Positions 35,140-44,357 of a stretch of 58,300 nt of DNA are shown piece after piece. The translations under genes and the position numbers were made by a program. The number at the start of each line of letters is the position of its first letter. Positions within the stretch are counted from its first letter, which is position 1. Under the pieces are notes generated by a model. That model was not told the DNA's origin. It did not search any database and worked only from the letters and a program-made list of their open reading frames with translations. The DNA lies in the NCBI GenBank assembly GCA_937894355.1, contig CALCRD010000147.1, forward strand, positions 1 to 58,300, given 5' to 3'. Source of the stretch: an uncultured Bacillus sp. (GTDB lineage Bacteria; Bacillota; Bacilli; Bacillales; Cytobacillaceae).

Positions 35140-35970
35140 ATGGCGATTAAAAAGTACAAACCTACCTCTAATGGTCGTCGTAACATGACTGTGTCTGATT
35201 TCGCTGAAATCACAACTGACAAGCCTGAAAAATCATTGCTTGCTCCAGTGCACAGAAAAGGCGGCCGTAATAACCAAGGTAAGTTAACAGTTCGTCATCA
35301 AGGTGGTGGCCATAAGCGTCAATACCGTTTAATCGATTTTAAACGTGAAAAAGATGGCATTCCAGGACGCGTTGCTACAGTTGAGTATGATCCAAACCGT
35401 TCTGCGAACATCGCTTTAATTAATTACGTAGATGGAGAAAAGCGTTATATCTTAGCTCCAAAAAACCTAGTAGTAGGCATGGAAGTAATGTCTGGTCCTG
35501 AGGCTGACATTAAAATAGGTAATGCTCTTCCATTAATAAACATTCCAGTTGGTACAGTTATCCACAATATCGAGTTAAAACCTGGTAAAGGTGGACAATT
35601 AGTACGTTCTGCTGGAACAAGTGCACAAGTACTTGGTAAAGAAGGCAAATACGTATTAGTACGTTTAAATTCTGGAGAAGTTCGCATGATTCTTGCTACT
35701 TGCCGCGCATCTATCGGCCAAGTTGGTAATGAACAACACGAATTAATCAACATTGGTAAAGCAGGTCGTAATCGTTGGTTAGGTAAACGCCCAACTGTTC
35801 GTGGATCTGTAATGAACCCTAACGACCATCCACATGGTGGTGGTGAAGGACGTTCGCCAATCGGACGTAAATCACCAATGTCTCCTTGGGGTAAACCAAC
35901 TCTTGGATTCAAAACTCGTAAAAAGACAAACAAATCAGATAAATTTATCGTACGTCGTCGTAAAAAATAA
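35140..35970 (+). CDS. rplB: Ribosomal protein L2
   Basis: This 276-residue protein is a primary 23S rRNA binder near the peptidyl transferase centre. The C-terminal block NPNDHPHGGGEGRSPIGRK contains the universally conserved histidine. Full length, after a GAGGAGGG site. Confidence 0.98.
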   Translation: MAIKKYKPTSNGRRNMTVSDFAEITTDKPEKSLLAPVHRKGGRNNQGKLTVRHQGGGHKRQYRLIDFKREKDGIPGRVATVEYDPNRSANIALINYVDGEKRYILAPKNLVVGMEVMSGPEADIKIGNALPLINIPVGTVIHNIELKPGKGGQLVRSAGTSAQVLGKEGKYVLVRLNSGEVRMILATCRASIGQVGNEQHELINIGKAGRNRWLGKRPTVRGSVMNPNDHPHGGGEGRSPIGRKSPMSPWGKPTLGFKTRKKTNKSDKFIVRRRKK

Positions 35971-36030
35971 CGGGATTGAACTACGGTTCATCAAACGAAC
36001 CGTAGAACGGTCACGAAGGGAGGTACAGCT

Positions 36031-36309
36031 ATGGGTCGCAGCTTGAAAAAAGGACCTTTTGTTGACGAACATTTAATCAATAAGATCGAAAAGTTAAATG
36101 AAACTGAAGGCAAACAAGTAGTAAAAACTTGGTCTCGTCGTTCTACGATCTTCCCACAATTCATTGGACACACAATTGCTGTTTATGATGGTCGTAAACA
36201 TGTGCCTGTATACGTCACTGAAGACATGGTAGGACACAAGCTTGGAGAATTTGCTCCAACACGTGCTTACAGAGGTCATGCAAGTGATGATAAGAAAACA
36301 AGACGTTAA
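36031..36309 (+). CDS. rpsS: Ribosomal protein S19
   Basis: This 92-residue protein of the small-subunit head starts MGRSLKKGPFVDEHL and has the motif GHTIAVYDGRKHVPVYV. A short inverted repeat (GAACTACGGTTC then GAACCGTAG) lies just upstream, at about 35977-36006. Confidence 0.97.
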   Translation: MGRSLKKGPFVDEHLINKIEKLNETEGKQVVKTWSRRSTIFPQFIGHTIAVYDGRKHVPVYVTEDMVGHKLGEFAPTRAYRGHASDDKKTRR

Positions 36310-36327
36310 TGAGAGGAGGGCATTCAG

Positions 36328-36669
36328 ATGCAAGCTAAAGCTGTTGCAAGAACAGTTCGTATTGCTCCTCGTAAAGCTCGTTTAGTCGTAGATTTAATTC
36401 GAGGTAAGCAAATTGGTGAAGCGGTAGCGATTTTGAAGTTAACTCCAAAAGCTGCTTCTCCAATCGTTGAGAAAGTATTGAAATCTGCCGTTGCAAACGC
36501 AGAGCATAACTATGAGATGGATATTAATAACCTAGTGGTTGCTCAAGTATTCGTGGATGAAGGACCAACATTAAAACGTTTCCGTCCTCGTGCACAAGGC
36601 CGCGCTAGCCAAATTAATAAACGTACTAGCCACATTACTATTGTGCTATCAGAAAAGAAGGAGGGATAA
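36328..36669 (+). CDS. rplV: Ribosomal protein L22
   Basis: This 113-residue protein has a beta hairpin that lines the exit tunnel (KRFRPRAQGRASQINKRTSH). The hairpin is intact, with none of the deletions linked to macrolide resistance. It begins MQAKAVARTVRIAPRKARL. Confidence 0.97.
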   Translation: MQAKAVARTVRIAPRKARLVVDLIRGKQIGEAVAILKLTPKAASPIVEKVLKSAVANAEHNYEMDINNLVVAQVFVDEGPTLKRFRPRAQGRASQINKRTSHITIVLSEKKEG

Positions 36670-36672
36670 TCT

Positions 36673-37329
36673 GTGGGTCAAAAAGTAAATCCAGTCGGCT
36701 TGCGTATCGGGATCATTCGTGATTGGGAATCAAAATGGTACGCTGGCAAAGACTATGCCGTTCTTTTACACGAAGACCTTAAAGTTCGTGAATACATCGC
36801 TAAGCGTTTAAAAGATGCATCAGTTTCTAAAGTAGAAATTGAACGTGCTGCTAATCGCTTGAATATCACAGTCCACACTGCTAAACCTGGTATGGTTATC
36901 GGTAAAGGTGGTACTGAAGTTGAAGCTCTTCGCAAAGCGCTTAATTCACTTACTGGTAAACGTGTTCATATTAATATTCTTGAAATCAAAAGAGCTGATC
37001 TTGATGCGAAATTGGTTGCGGAAAATATTGCTCGTCAATTAGAAAACCGTGTATCATTCCGTCGCGCACAAAAACAAGCTATTCAACGTTGTATGCGTGC
37101 TGGATCTAAAGGGATCAAAACAATGGTATCTGGTCGTTTAGGCGGTGCTGACATCGCTCGTTCAGAACATTACAGTGAAGGTACAGTTCCACTTCATACA
37201 CTTCGTGCCGATATCGACTATGCTACTGCAGAAGCAGATACAACTTATGGTAAGCTTGGCGTAAAAGTATGGATCTATCGTGGAGAAGTCCTTCCTACTA
37301 AGAAGAAAACCGTGGAAGGAGGCAAATAA
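36673..37329 (+). CDS. rpsC: Ribosomal protein S3
   Basis: This 218-residue protein lies at the mRNA entry channel. The KH domain shows VIGKGGTEVEALRKAL. GTG start at 36673, after GGAGGG inside the end of rplV; only three bases separate the two genes. Confidence 0.97.
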   Translation: MGQKVNPVGLRIGIIRDWESKWYAGKDYAVLLHEDLKVREYIAKRLKDASVSKVEIERAANRLNITVHTAKPGMVIGKGGTEVEALRKALNSLTGKRVHINILEIKRADLDAKLVAENIARQLENRVSFRRAQKQAIQRCMRAGSKGIKTMVSGRLGGADIARSEHYSEGTVPLHTLRADIDYATAEADTTYGKLGVKVWIYRGEVLPTKKKTVEGGK

Positions 37330-37330
37330 T

Positions 37331-37765
37331 ATGTTATTGCCAAAACGCGTTAAGTATCGTCGCGAACATCGCGGAAAAATGCGTGGAAATGCAAAAGGTG
37401 GTACCGAAGTAGCTTTTGGTGAATTTGGCCTTCAAGCTACTGAAGCAACATGGATCACAAACCGACAAATCGAAGCTGCTCGTATTGCGATGACTCGTTA
37501 TATGAAACGTGGCGGTAAAGTTTGGATTAAAATTTTCCCGCATAAGCCTTACACTGCAAAACCTCTTGAAGTCCGGATGGGTTCTGGTAAAGGTGCTCCA
37601 GAAGGATGGGTAGCAGTTGTTAAGCCTGGAAAAATTATGTTTGAAATCGCTGGTGTCTCTGAAGAGATCGCACGTGAAGCATTACGTCTTGCAGCACACA
37701 AACTTCCACTGAAATGTAAGTTTGTAAAACGAGAAGAAATTGGTGGTGAAACTAATGAAAGCTAA
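37331..37765 (+). CDS. rplP: Ribosomal protein L16
   Basis: This 144-residue protein binds the A-site region of the large subunit. It starts MLLPKRVKYRREHRGKMRG and has the MGSGKGAPEGWVAVVKPG loop. The start at 37331 is right after the rpsC stop, and GGAAGGAGG is inside rpsC. The 3' end overlaps rpmC by eleven bases. Confidence 0.97.
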   Translation: MLLPKRVKYRREHRGKMRGNAKGGTEVAFGEFGLQATEATWITNRQIEAARIAMTRYMKRGGKVWIKIFPHKPYTAKPLEVRMGSGKGAPEGWVAVVKPGKIMFEIAGVSEEIAREALRLAAHKLPLKCKFVKREEIGGETNES

Positions 37766-37958
37766 TGAAATTCGTGACCTTACCACTGCCGAAATAGAAC
37801 AAAAAGTGAAATCATTAAAAGAAGAGCTTTTCAACCTTCGCTTTCAATTAGCGACTGGACAACTTGAAAACACAGCTCGGATTCGTGAAGTTCGCAAAGC
37901 GATTGCTCGCATGAAAACCGTAGTTCGTGAAAGAGAAATCGGAGTTAACAATCGATAA
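37755..37958 (+). CDS. rpmC: Ribosomal protein L29
   Basis: This 67-residue two-helix protein sits at the tunnel exit next to L23. It begins MKANEIRDLTTAEIEQKVKS. The ATG at 37755 follows TTGGTGGTG inside rplP, so translation is coupled; an in-frame GTG start further up is unlikely. Confidence 0.95.
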   Translation: MKANEIRDLTTAEIEQKVKSLKEELFNLRFQLATGQLENTARIREVRKAIARMKTVVREREIGVNNR

Positions 37959-37978
37959 TTGAGAGGAGGTTCGCCTAA

Positions 37979-38242
37979 ATGAGTGAACGTAATCAACGCA
38001 AAGTTTACACAGGACGCGTGGTTTCTGACAAAATGGACAAAACTGTTTCTGTACTTGTCGAAACATACAAAAAGCATCCTCTTTATGGTAAACGCGTGAA
38101 ATACTCTAAGAAGTTCAAAGCACATGACGAGCTTAACGAAGCTAAAATTGGCGATGTTGTTCGTATTATGGAAACTCGTCCGCTTTCTTCAACTAAGCGC
38201 TTCCGTCTTGTTGAAGTGGTAGAAAAAGCAGTTATTATTTAA
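37979..38242 (+). CDS. rpsQ: Ribosomal protein S17
   Basis: This 87-residue OB-fold protein binds the 5' domain of 16S rRNA. It starts MSERNQRKVYTGRVVSDKMD, and the HDELNEAKIGDVVRIMETRP block is intact. It follows rpmC after 20 bases containing GAGAGGAGG. Confidence 0.97.
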   Translation: MSERNQRKVYTGRVVSDKMDKTVSVLVETYKKHPLYGKRVKYSKKFKAHDELNEAKIGDVVRIMETRPLSSTKRFRLVEVVEKAVII

Positions 38243-38282
38243 TTGTTCGGATTAAGGTTTATTCCGAAGGGAGGTTACACGC

Positions 38283-38651
38283 ATGATTCAACAAGAATCA
38301 CGTTTAAAAGTTGCTGACAACTCTGGTGCTCGTGAAGTACTTACAATTAAAGTTCTTGGCGGATCCGGTCGTAAAACAGCAAATATCGGTGATGTTATTG
38401 TTTGTACAGTGAAACAAGCAACACCAGGTGGCGTTGTTAAAAAGAGCGATGTCGTTAAAGCAGTTGTTGTACGTACAAAACGCGGAGTACGCCGTGCTGA
38501 TGGGTCTTACATTCGTTTTGATGAAAACGCATGTGTAATTATTAAAGACGATAAGAGCCCGCGCGGAACACGTATTTTTGGACCAGTTGCTCGTGAACTA
38601 CGCGACAGCAACTTTATGAAAATTGTTTCTCTAGCTCCAGAAGTATTGTAA
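38283..38651 (+). CDS. rplN: Ribosomal protein L14
   Basis: This 122-residue protein is at the subunit interface (bridge B5/B8) and is the docking site of the silencing factor RsfS. It starts MIQQESRLKVADNSGAREV and has RRADGSYIRFDENACVII. Confidence 0.98.
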   Translation: MIQQESRLKVADNSGAREVLTIKVLGGSGRKTANIGDVIVCTVKQATPGGVVKKSDVVKAVVVRTKRGVRRADGSYIRFDENACVIIKDDKSPRGTRIFGPVARELRDSNFMKIVSLAPEVL

Positions 38652-38686
38652 TTTAAATTCAAATGCCTTTAAGGAGGTGCACACAG

Positions 38687-38998
38687 ATGCATGTAAAAAA
38701 AGGTGACAAAGTAATGGTCATCTCTGGTAAGGATAAAGGCAAAACGGGTGTGATTTTAGCAGCTTTCCCTAAACAAGAACGCGTTTTAGTTGAAGGTGTT
38801 AACATCGTAAAAAAACACTCTAAGCCATCTCAATTGAATCCGCAAGGCGGAATCATAAGCCAAGAGGCGCCTGTTCATGTATCAAACGTTATGCCTATCG
38901 ACCCTAAGTCTGGTAACCCAACTCGTATAGGTTTTACAACGGTTGACGGCAAAAAGGTACGTGTTGCAAAAAAATCCGGTCAAGTACTCGATAAATAG
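38687..38998 (+). CDS. rplX: Ribosomal protein L24
   Basis: This 103-residue assembly initiator has a KOW motif (KKGDKVMVISGKDKGKTG). The start at 38687 (MHVKKGD) follows AAGGAGGTG; a longer frame from 38663 would run through the ribosome binding site. Confidence 0.97.
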   Translation: MHVKKGDKVMVISGKDKGKTGVILAAFPKQERVLVEGVNIVKKHSKPSQLNPQGGIISQEAPVHVSNVMPIDPKSGNPTRIGFTTVDGKKVRVAKKSGQVLDK

Positions 38999-39022
38999 TT
39001 TAGATGAAGGGAGGTACACAAA

Positions 39023-39562
39023 TTGAGCCGCCTAAAAGAAAAATTTGTTAAAGAAATAAGCCCTGCTCTAGTGAGCAAGTTTAATTATAAATCTGTAATG
39101 CAGGTTCCAAAACTTGATAAAATCGTTATCAATATGGGTGTTGGTGACGCTGTTCAAAACGCAAAAGCACTTGATGTTGCTGTTGATGAATTAGCTCAAA
39201 TCACTGGTCAAAAACCAGTTGTTACTCGTGCTAAGAAATCAATCGCAGGATTCCGTTTACGTGAAGGAATGCCAATCGGTGCTAAAGTAACACTTCGCGG
39301 AGAGCGCATGTACGAATTTATTGATAAATTAGTATCTGTATCTCTTCCACGTGTACGTGACTTCCGTGGTGTATCAAAGAAATCTTTCGATGGTCGTGGG
39401 AACTACACATTGGGTGTTAAAGAACAGTTAATCTTCCCTGAAATTGATTACGATAAAGTAAACAAGGTTCGTGGTATGGATATCGTTATCGTAACGACTG
39501 CAAATACTGATGAAGAAGCTCGTGAGCTTCTAACTCAATTTGGAATGCCATTCCAAAAGTAA
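39023..39562 (+). CDS. rplE: Ribosomal protein L5
   Basis: This 179-residue protein binds 5S rRNA and contacts P-site tRNA. TTG start after GGGAGGT gives MSRLKEKFVKEISPALV. It has the expected KLDKIVINMGVGDAVQN block. Confidence 0.97.
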   Translation: MSRLKEKFVKEISPALVSKFNYKSVMQVPKLDKIVINMGVGDAVQNAKALDVAVDELAQITGQKPVVTRAKKSIAGFRLREGMPIGAKVTLRGERMYEFIDKLVSVSLPRVRDFRGVSKKSFDGRGNYTLGVKEQLIFPEIDYDKVNKVRGMDIVIVTTANTDEEARELLTQFGMPFQK

Positions 39563-39587
39563 TCTCTAAATAGAGGGAGGCGAAAAC

Positions 39588-39773
39588 GTGGCTAAAAAAT
39601 CAATGATTGCGAAACAAAAACGCACGCCTAAACATCCGGTTCAAGAGTATACACGCTGCGAACGTTGTGGTCGTCCACACTCTGTATACCGTAAATTTAA
39701 GCTTTGCCGTATTTGTTTCCGTGAATTAGCGTACAAAGGACAAATTCCTGGTGTTAAAAAAGCTAGCTGGTAA
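39588..39773 (+). CDS. rpsZ: Ribosomal protein S14, zinc-binding type
   Basis: This 61-residue short S14 has the zinc motif CERCGRPHSVYRKFKLCRIC. It is the C+ form; a zinc-free paralogue may exist elsewhere. GTG start after GGGAGG. Confidence 0.97.
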   Translation: MAKKSMIAKQKRTPKHPVQEYTRCERCGRPHSVYRKFKLCRICFRELAYKGQIPGVKKASW

Positions 39774-39803
39774 AACCCAAAGTCTGGGAAGGAGGTAAAT
39801 CAA

Positions 39804-40202
39804 ATGGTCATGACAGATCCAATTGCAGATATGCTTACTCGCATTCGTAATGCGAATATGGTTCGTCACGAAAAATTAGAAGTTCCTGCTTCTAATATTA
39901 AAAAAGAGATCGCTGATATTCTTAAGCGTGAAGGTTTCGTTCGTGACGTTGAATATATCGAAGATAACAAACAAGGTATCATCCGCATCTTCTTAAAATA
40001 CGGTGCAGGTAACGAACGCGTTATCACTGGTTTAAAAAGAATCAGCAAGCCTGGACTTCGTGTTTATGCAAAATCAACTGAAGTTCCTCGTGTGCTTAAC
40101 GGTTTAGGTATCGCACTTGTTTCAACATCAACTGGTGTTGTAACTGATAAAGAAGCTCGCGCTAAGCAAATCGGCGGAGAAGTGCTAGCTTATATTTGGT
40201 AA
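39804..40202 (+). CDS. rpsH: Ribosomal protein S8
   Basis: This 132-residue protein binds the central domain of 16S rRNA. It starts MVMTDPIADMLTRIRNAN and ends with the TDKEARAKQIGGEVLAYIW block. In E. coli it represses the spc operon. Confidence 0.98.
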   Translation: MVMTDPIADMLTRIRNANMVRHEKLEVPASNIKKEIADILKREGFVRDVEYIEDNKQGIIRIFLKYGAGNERVITGLKRISKPGLRVYAKSTEVPRVLNGLGIALVSTSTGVVTDKEARAKQIGGEVLAYIW

Positions 40203-40233
40203 TAAAGTTTTTTAATGAATGGAGGTGCACCAA

Positions 40234-40770
40234 ATGTCTCGCATAGGTAAAAAGCCAATCGAAATTCCTGCTGGCGTTACTGTAACTGTGGATAACAGTC
40301 TTGTAACAGTAAAAGGCCCTAACGGAGAATTATCTCGTACGTTTAATCCTGATATGACTATCAATATCGAGGAGAACATAATTAACATTTCTCGTCCTTC
40401 TGATGCAAAGGAACACCGCGCATTGCACGGTACTACTCGCGCTCTACTCGCTAACATGGTTGAGGGAGTATCAAAAGGATTCCAAAGAAATCTTGAATTA
40501 ATCGGGGTTGGATACCGTGCTCAAAAGCAAGGTAAAAAACTAGTTCTTAGCGTTGGATACTCACATCCAGTTGAAATCGAGGCTGAAGAAGGTCTTGAAA
40601 TCGAAGTACCAGCTAATACAAAAATTTCTATTAAAGGTGCTGACAAAGAACGTGTTGGCGCATTAGCAGCAAACATTCGTGGAGTTCGCCCACCAGAGCC
40701 TTATAAAGGTAAAGGAATTCGTTACGAAGGTGAATTCGTACGTCGTAAAGAAGGTAAAACAGGTAAGTAA
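40234..40770 (+). CDS. rplF: Ribosomal protein L6
   Basis: This 178-residue two-domain protein lies near the sarcin-ricin loop. It starts MSRIGKKPIEIPAGVTV and ends with RPPEPYKGKGIRYEGE. The start at 40234 follows ATGGAGGTGC; an in-frame ATG at 40219 is part of that ribosome binding region. Confidence 0.97.
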   Translation: MSRIGKKPIEIPAGVTVTVDNSLVTVKGPNGELSRTFNPDMTINIEENIINISRPSDAKEHRALHGTTRALLANMVEGVSKGFQRNLELIGVGYRAQKQGKKLVLSVGYSHPVEIEAEEGLEIEVPANTKISIKGADKERVGALAANIRGVRPPEPYKGKGIRYEGEFVRRKEGKTGK

Positions 40771-40804
40771 TGCTGCTCTTAAGCAAATGAAAGGAGTGAC
40801 GTAA

Positions 40805-41167
40805 ATGATTACGAAGCTTGATAAAAACGCTACTCGCAGAAAAAGACATGCTCGTGTTCGTGCGAAACTTAGCGGTACTGAAGCTCGTCCTCGTCTAAAT
40901 GTGTTTCGTTCAAACAAACACGTTTATGCTCAATTGATCGATGATGTTAATGGAGTAACTATTGCGAGTGCTTCTACTTTAGATAAAGACTTTGGTCTTG
41001 AATCAACAAGTAACCTTGAAGCAGCACAAAAGGTCGGAGAATTAGTTGCGAAGCGTGCTGTTGAAAAAGGAATTTCTTCCATAGTATTTGACCGTGGCGG
41101 ATACCTCTATCATGGACGCGTTAAAGCATTGGCTGATGCTGCACGTGAAAACGGCTTACAATTTTAA
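40805..41167 (+). CDS. rplR: Ribosomal protein L18
   Basis: This 120-residue protein binds 5S rRNA together with L5. It starts MITKLDKNATRRKRHARVR and has VFDRGGYLYHGRVKALADAAR at the C-terminus. Confidence 0.97.
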   Translation: MITKLDKNATRRKRHARVRAKLSGTEARPRLNVFRSNKHVYAQLIDDVNGVTIASASTLDKDFGLESTSNLEAAQKVGELVAKRAVEKGISSIVFDRGGYLYHGRVKALADAARENGLQF

Positions 41168-41191
41168 TAGACAAAGGAGGGACATATACAG

Positions 41192-41692
41192 ATGCGTCGT
41201 ATTGATCCAAACAAACTTGAACTTGAAGAACGCGTAGTTACAGTTAATCGTGTTGCGAAAGTTGTTAAAGGTGGACGTCGTTTCCGTTTCACTGCACTAG
41301 TTGTAGTTGGAGACAAAAATGGACACGTCGGATTTGGTACTGGTAAAGCACAAGAAGTACCAGATGCAATTCGCAAGGCAATTGAAGATGCTAAGAAGAA
41401 CCTAATTGAAGTACCTATGGTAGGTACAACAGTTCCTCACCAAGTTATCGGAAACTTTGGTGCTGGTGAAATCCTTCTAAAGCCTGCTTCTGAAGGTACA
41501 GGAGTTATCGCTGGTGGCCCAGTTCGTGCTGTGCTCGAACTAGCTGGTGTTGGCGATATTCTTTCTAAATCTTTAGGTACAAACACACCAATCAACATGG
41601 TTCGTGCAACTATGGATGGTTTAAAACAATTAAAACGTGCTGAGGACGTAGCTAAGTTACGTGGTAAATCAGTAGAAGAACTGTTAGGATAA
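41192..41692 (+). CDS. rpsE: Ribosomal protein S5
   Basis: This 166-residue protein acts in translational fidelity and mRNA unwinding. The N-terminal dsRBD-like part holds RVAKVVKGGRRFRFTALVVV, and the loop VVGDKNGHVGFG follows; no spectinomycin-resistance change is apparent. Confidence 0.97.
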   Translation: MRRIDPNKLELEERVVTVNRVAKVVKGGRRFRFTALVVVGDKNGHVGFGTGKAQEVPDAIRKAIEDAKKNLIEVPMVGTTVPHQVIGNFGAGEILLKPASEGTGVIAGGPVRAVLELAGVGDILSKSLGTNTPINMVRATMDGLKQLKRAEDVAKLRGKSVEELLG

Positions 41693-41705
41693 GGAGGGAA
41701 ATTAA

Positions 41706-41888
41706 ATGGCAAACAAACTAGAAATTACCCTCACTCGCAGCGTGATTGGTCGTCCACAAGACCAACGCGAAACAGTTAAAGCTCTTGGATTACGTAAAGT
41801 AAATCAAACAGTTGAGCAACAAGATAATCCCGCAATTCGCGGAATGATCAACAAAGTTTCTCATCTTGTTACAGTAAAAGAACAATAA
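41706..41888 (+). CDS. rpmD: Ribosomal protein L30
   Basis: This 60-residue protein starts MANKLEITLTRSVIGRPQDQ and ends with IRGMINKVSHLVTVKE. It lies 13 bases after rpsE and is followed by rplO. Confidence 0.97.
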   Translation: MANKLEITLTRSVIGRPQDQRETVKALGLRKVNQTVEQQDNPAIRGMINKVSHLVTVKEQ

Positions 41889-41919
41889 TTCGATTCTTCT
41901 TTGTTAAGGAGGTGCCAAT

Positions 41920-42360
41920 ATGAAACTTCATGAATTAAAACCTACAGAAGGTTCCCGTCAAGAGCGTAAACGTAAAGGACGTGGAATTGGTTCCGGTAAC
42001 GGAAAAACTGCTGGTAAAGGTCATAAAGGACAAAACGCTCGTTCTGGTGGAGGTGTACGTCTAGGATTTGAAGGTGGTCAAACACCATTATTCCGTCGTT
42101 TACCAAAACGTGGGTTCACAAATATCAATCGTAAAGAATTTGCGATTGTTAATCTAGATGTTTTAAACCGTTTTGAAGAAGGAACAGAGGTTACTCCAGA
42201 ACTTCTTATCGAAACAGGTGTAGTTAGCAGTGAAAAAGCTGGAATTAAAATTCTAGCAAACGGAAGTGTAGAGAAAAAGCTTAATGTTAAAGCTCATAAA
42301 TTTTCCTCTGCTGCTAAGGAAGCAATCGAAGCTGCCGGTGGAACTACCGAGGTGATCTAA
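41920..42360 (+). CDS. rplO: Ribosomal protein L15
   Basis: This 146-residue late assembly protein has a basic glycine-rich N-terminus (RKGRGIGSGNGKTAGKGHKG). The stop codon overlaps the secY ATG by one base, so translocon synthesis is coupled to ribosome synthesis. Confidence 0.97.
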   Translation: MKLHELKPTEGSRQERKRKGRGIGSGNGKTAGKGHKGQNARSGGGVRLGFEGGQTPLFRRLPKRGFTNINRKEFAIVNLDVLNRFEEGTEVTPELLIETGVVSSEKAGIKILANGSVEKKLNVKAHKFSSAAKEAIEAAGGTTEVI

Positions 42361-43649
42361 TGTTCCAATCAATCTCCAATTTTATGCGCGTGGGTGATAT
42401 AAGACGAAAGATTATTTTCACCCTTTTAATGCTGCTTGTATTCCGTATCGGAGCATTTATTCCTGTACCACAAGTCAATGCAGATTTTTTAAAAGCCCAG
42501 GATCAAACAGGTGTTTTCGGTGTTCTTAATACATTTGGAGGCGGAGCATTACAGAACTTCTCCATTTTCGCAATGGGAATCATGCCGTATATCACGGCTT
42601 CGATTATTATTCAGTTACTTCAAATGGATGTTGTACCTAAGTTCACTGAATGGTCAAAGCAAGGCGAAGCGGGCCGACGTAAATTGGCTCAGTTCACTCG
42701 CTATTTCACAATTGTTCTTGGATTTATTCAAGCCATTGGTATGTCGTATGGATTCAACAATATGGCATCAGGAATGTTGATTCAAGATCCCGGTATACCG
42801 ACCTACCTACTAATTGCAACTGTTCTAACTGCAGGTACCGCATTTTTAATGTGGCTTGGAGAGCAGATTACATCAAAGGGTGTTGGAAACGGAATCTCAA
42901 TTATCATCTTTGCTGGTATTGTTGCAGGTATTCCAACAATCATAAACCAAATATATGCGATGAAATTTCAAGATGCTGGAGAAGAATTATTCATCCGTAT
43001 TTTAACGGTAGCATTAATTGTTCTGGCAGTGATTGCGATTGTTGTCGGCGTTATATTTATTCAACAAGCATTACGGAAGATTCCAATTCAGTATGCTAAA
43101 AGAATGGTTGAAGGAAAGCCATCTGGAGGCGCTTCTCACTTACCGTTAAAAGTAAACGCAGCAGGTGTTATTCCAGTTATCTTTGCGATTTCATTCATTG
43201 TAACACCACCAACTATTGCGAATTTCTTTGGTACAAACGACATAACGTTGTGGATCCAAAAGACATTTGATTACACAAAACCGGTGGGTATGATTATTTA
43301 CGTGGCATTAATTGTCGCCTTTACTTATTTTTATGCTTTTATTCAAGTTAATCCTGAACAATTATCAGAAAACCTGAAAAAGCAGGGCGGTTACATTCCT
43401 GGTATTCGTCCAGGAAAGAGCACGCAAGAATATTTGACTAAAGTACTATATCGCTTAACGCTTGTCGGAGCGCTTTTCTTAGCGGTAATTTCAGTACTAC
43501 CGGTATTCTTCATCCAATTTGCAGGTCTACCGCAGTCCGTTCAAATTGGTGGAACTAGCTTGCTGATTGTAGTCGGTGTTGCACTTGACACAATGAAGCA
43601 GTTAGAGTCGCAGCTTGTAAAACGTCATTATAAAGGGTTTATTAAATAA
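42360..43649 (+). CDS. secY: SecY, preprotein translocase channel
   Basis: This 429-residue protein spans the membrane ten times and forms the Sec channel with SecE. The plug and first helix region GVFGVLNTFGGGALQNFSIF and the cytoplasmic loop YIPGIRPGKSTQEYL are intact. Its ATG overlaps the rplO stop by one base. A perfect ten-base-pair hairpin follows the gene. Confidence 0.98.
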   Translation: MFQSISNFMRVGDIRRKIIFTLLMLLVFRIGAFIPVPQVNADFLKAQDQTGVFGVLNTFGGGALQNFSIFAMGIMPYITASIIIQLLQMDVVPKFTEWSKQGEAGRRKLAQFTRYFTIVLGFIQAIGMSYGFNNMASGMLIQDPGIPTYLLIATVLTAGTAFLMWLGEQITSKGVGNGISIIIFAGIVAGIPTIINQIYAMKFQDAGEELFIRILTVALIVLAVIAIVVGVIFIQQALRKIPIQYAKRMVEGKPSGGASHLPLKVNAAGVIPVIFAISFIVTPPTIANFFGTNDITLWIQKTFDYTKPVGMIIYVALIVAFTYFYAFIQVNPEQLSENLKKQGGYIPGIRPGKSTQEYLTKVLYRLTLVGALFLAVISVLPVFFIQFAGLPQSVQIGGTSLLIVVGVALDTMKQLESQLVKRHYKGFIK

Positions 43650-43652
43650 AGT

Positions 43653-43679
43653 GGTTTTAGGGACAAACTCCCTAAAACC
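43653..43679 (+). terminator. perfect hairpin between secY and adk, weak terminator
   Basis: GGTTTTAGGG and CCCTAAAACC form ten uninterrupted pairs around a seven-base loop. Only TTCT follows, so termination should be partial; it may reduce or time expression of adk and later genes, or act as a processing site. Confidence 0.5.
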
Positions 43680-43706
43680 TTCTAAAGAGACTGAGGGGGA
43701 ATACGT

Positions 43707-44357
43707 GTGAATTTAGTATTAATGGGTCTTCCCGGTGCTGGTAAAGGTACGCAAGCAGAACAAATTGTCGAACATTACGGCATCCCTCATATCTCAACTG
43801 GAGATATGTTTCGTGCAGCAATGAAAGAAGGTACTGAACTAGGGCTACAAGCAAAATCTTTCATGGATCAAGGTGGACTGGTTCCAGATGAAGTTACTAT
43901 CGGAATCGTACGCGAACGCTTAAGTAAAGCTGATTGCGAAAAGGGTTTCCTTCTTGATGGATTTCCTAGAACAGTTCCTCAAGCAGAGGCACTTGAAAAT
44001 ATCCTTTTTAATCTAGATAAAAAAATCGACTATTGTATCAATATTGATGTTGATCACACGATTTTAATGGAGCGTTTAACTGGCCGTCGAATTTGCAAGT
44101 CTTGTGGAGCAACTTATCATTTAGTTTTCAACAAGCCAGCAAATGAAGGTGTTTGTGACCGATGTGGTGGCGAATTATACCAACGTGCCGATGATAACGC
44201 AGAAACTGTTCAAAATCGTTTGAATGTCAATATGGAACAAGCACAACCTTTATTAGATTTTTATGAAACAAAAGGTTATTTGCGCAATTTCAACGGTCAG
44301 CAGGACATCAAGAAAGTTTTCGCTGATATCGATGAGTTGCTTGGGGGCTTAAAATAA
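43707..44357 (+). CDS. adk: Adenylate kinase
   Basis: This 216-residue enzyme balances AMP, ADP and ATP. P loop GLPGAGKGTQ at residues 7-16 is intact. The LID domain carries four cysteines in CKSCGATYH and CDRCGG, the zinc-binding form usual in Gram-positives. GTG start; the stop overlaps the map ATG by one base. Confidence 0.98.
   Translation: MNLVLMGLPGAGKGTQAEQIVEHYGIPHISTGDMFRAAMKEGTELGLQAKSFMDQGGLVPDEVTIGIVRERLSKADCEKGFLLDGFPRTVPQAEALENILFNLDKKIDYCINIDVDHTILMERLTGRRICKSCGATYHLVFNKPANEGVCDRCGGELYQRADDNAETVQNRLNVNMEQAQPLLDFYETKGYLRNFNGQQDIKKVFADIDELLGGLK

Noticed and set aside
35445..35933. A 162-codon minus-strand frame inside rplB.
   Set aside because: It mirrors the codon bias of L2 and lacks a start region; L2 itself is intact.
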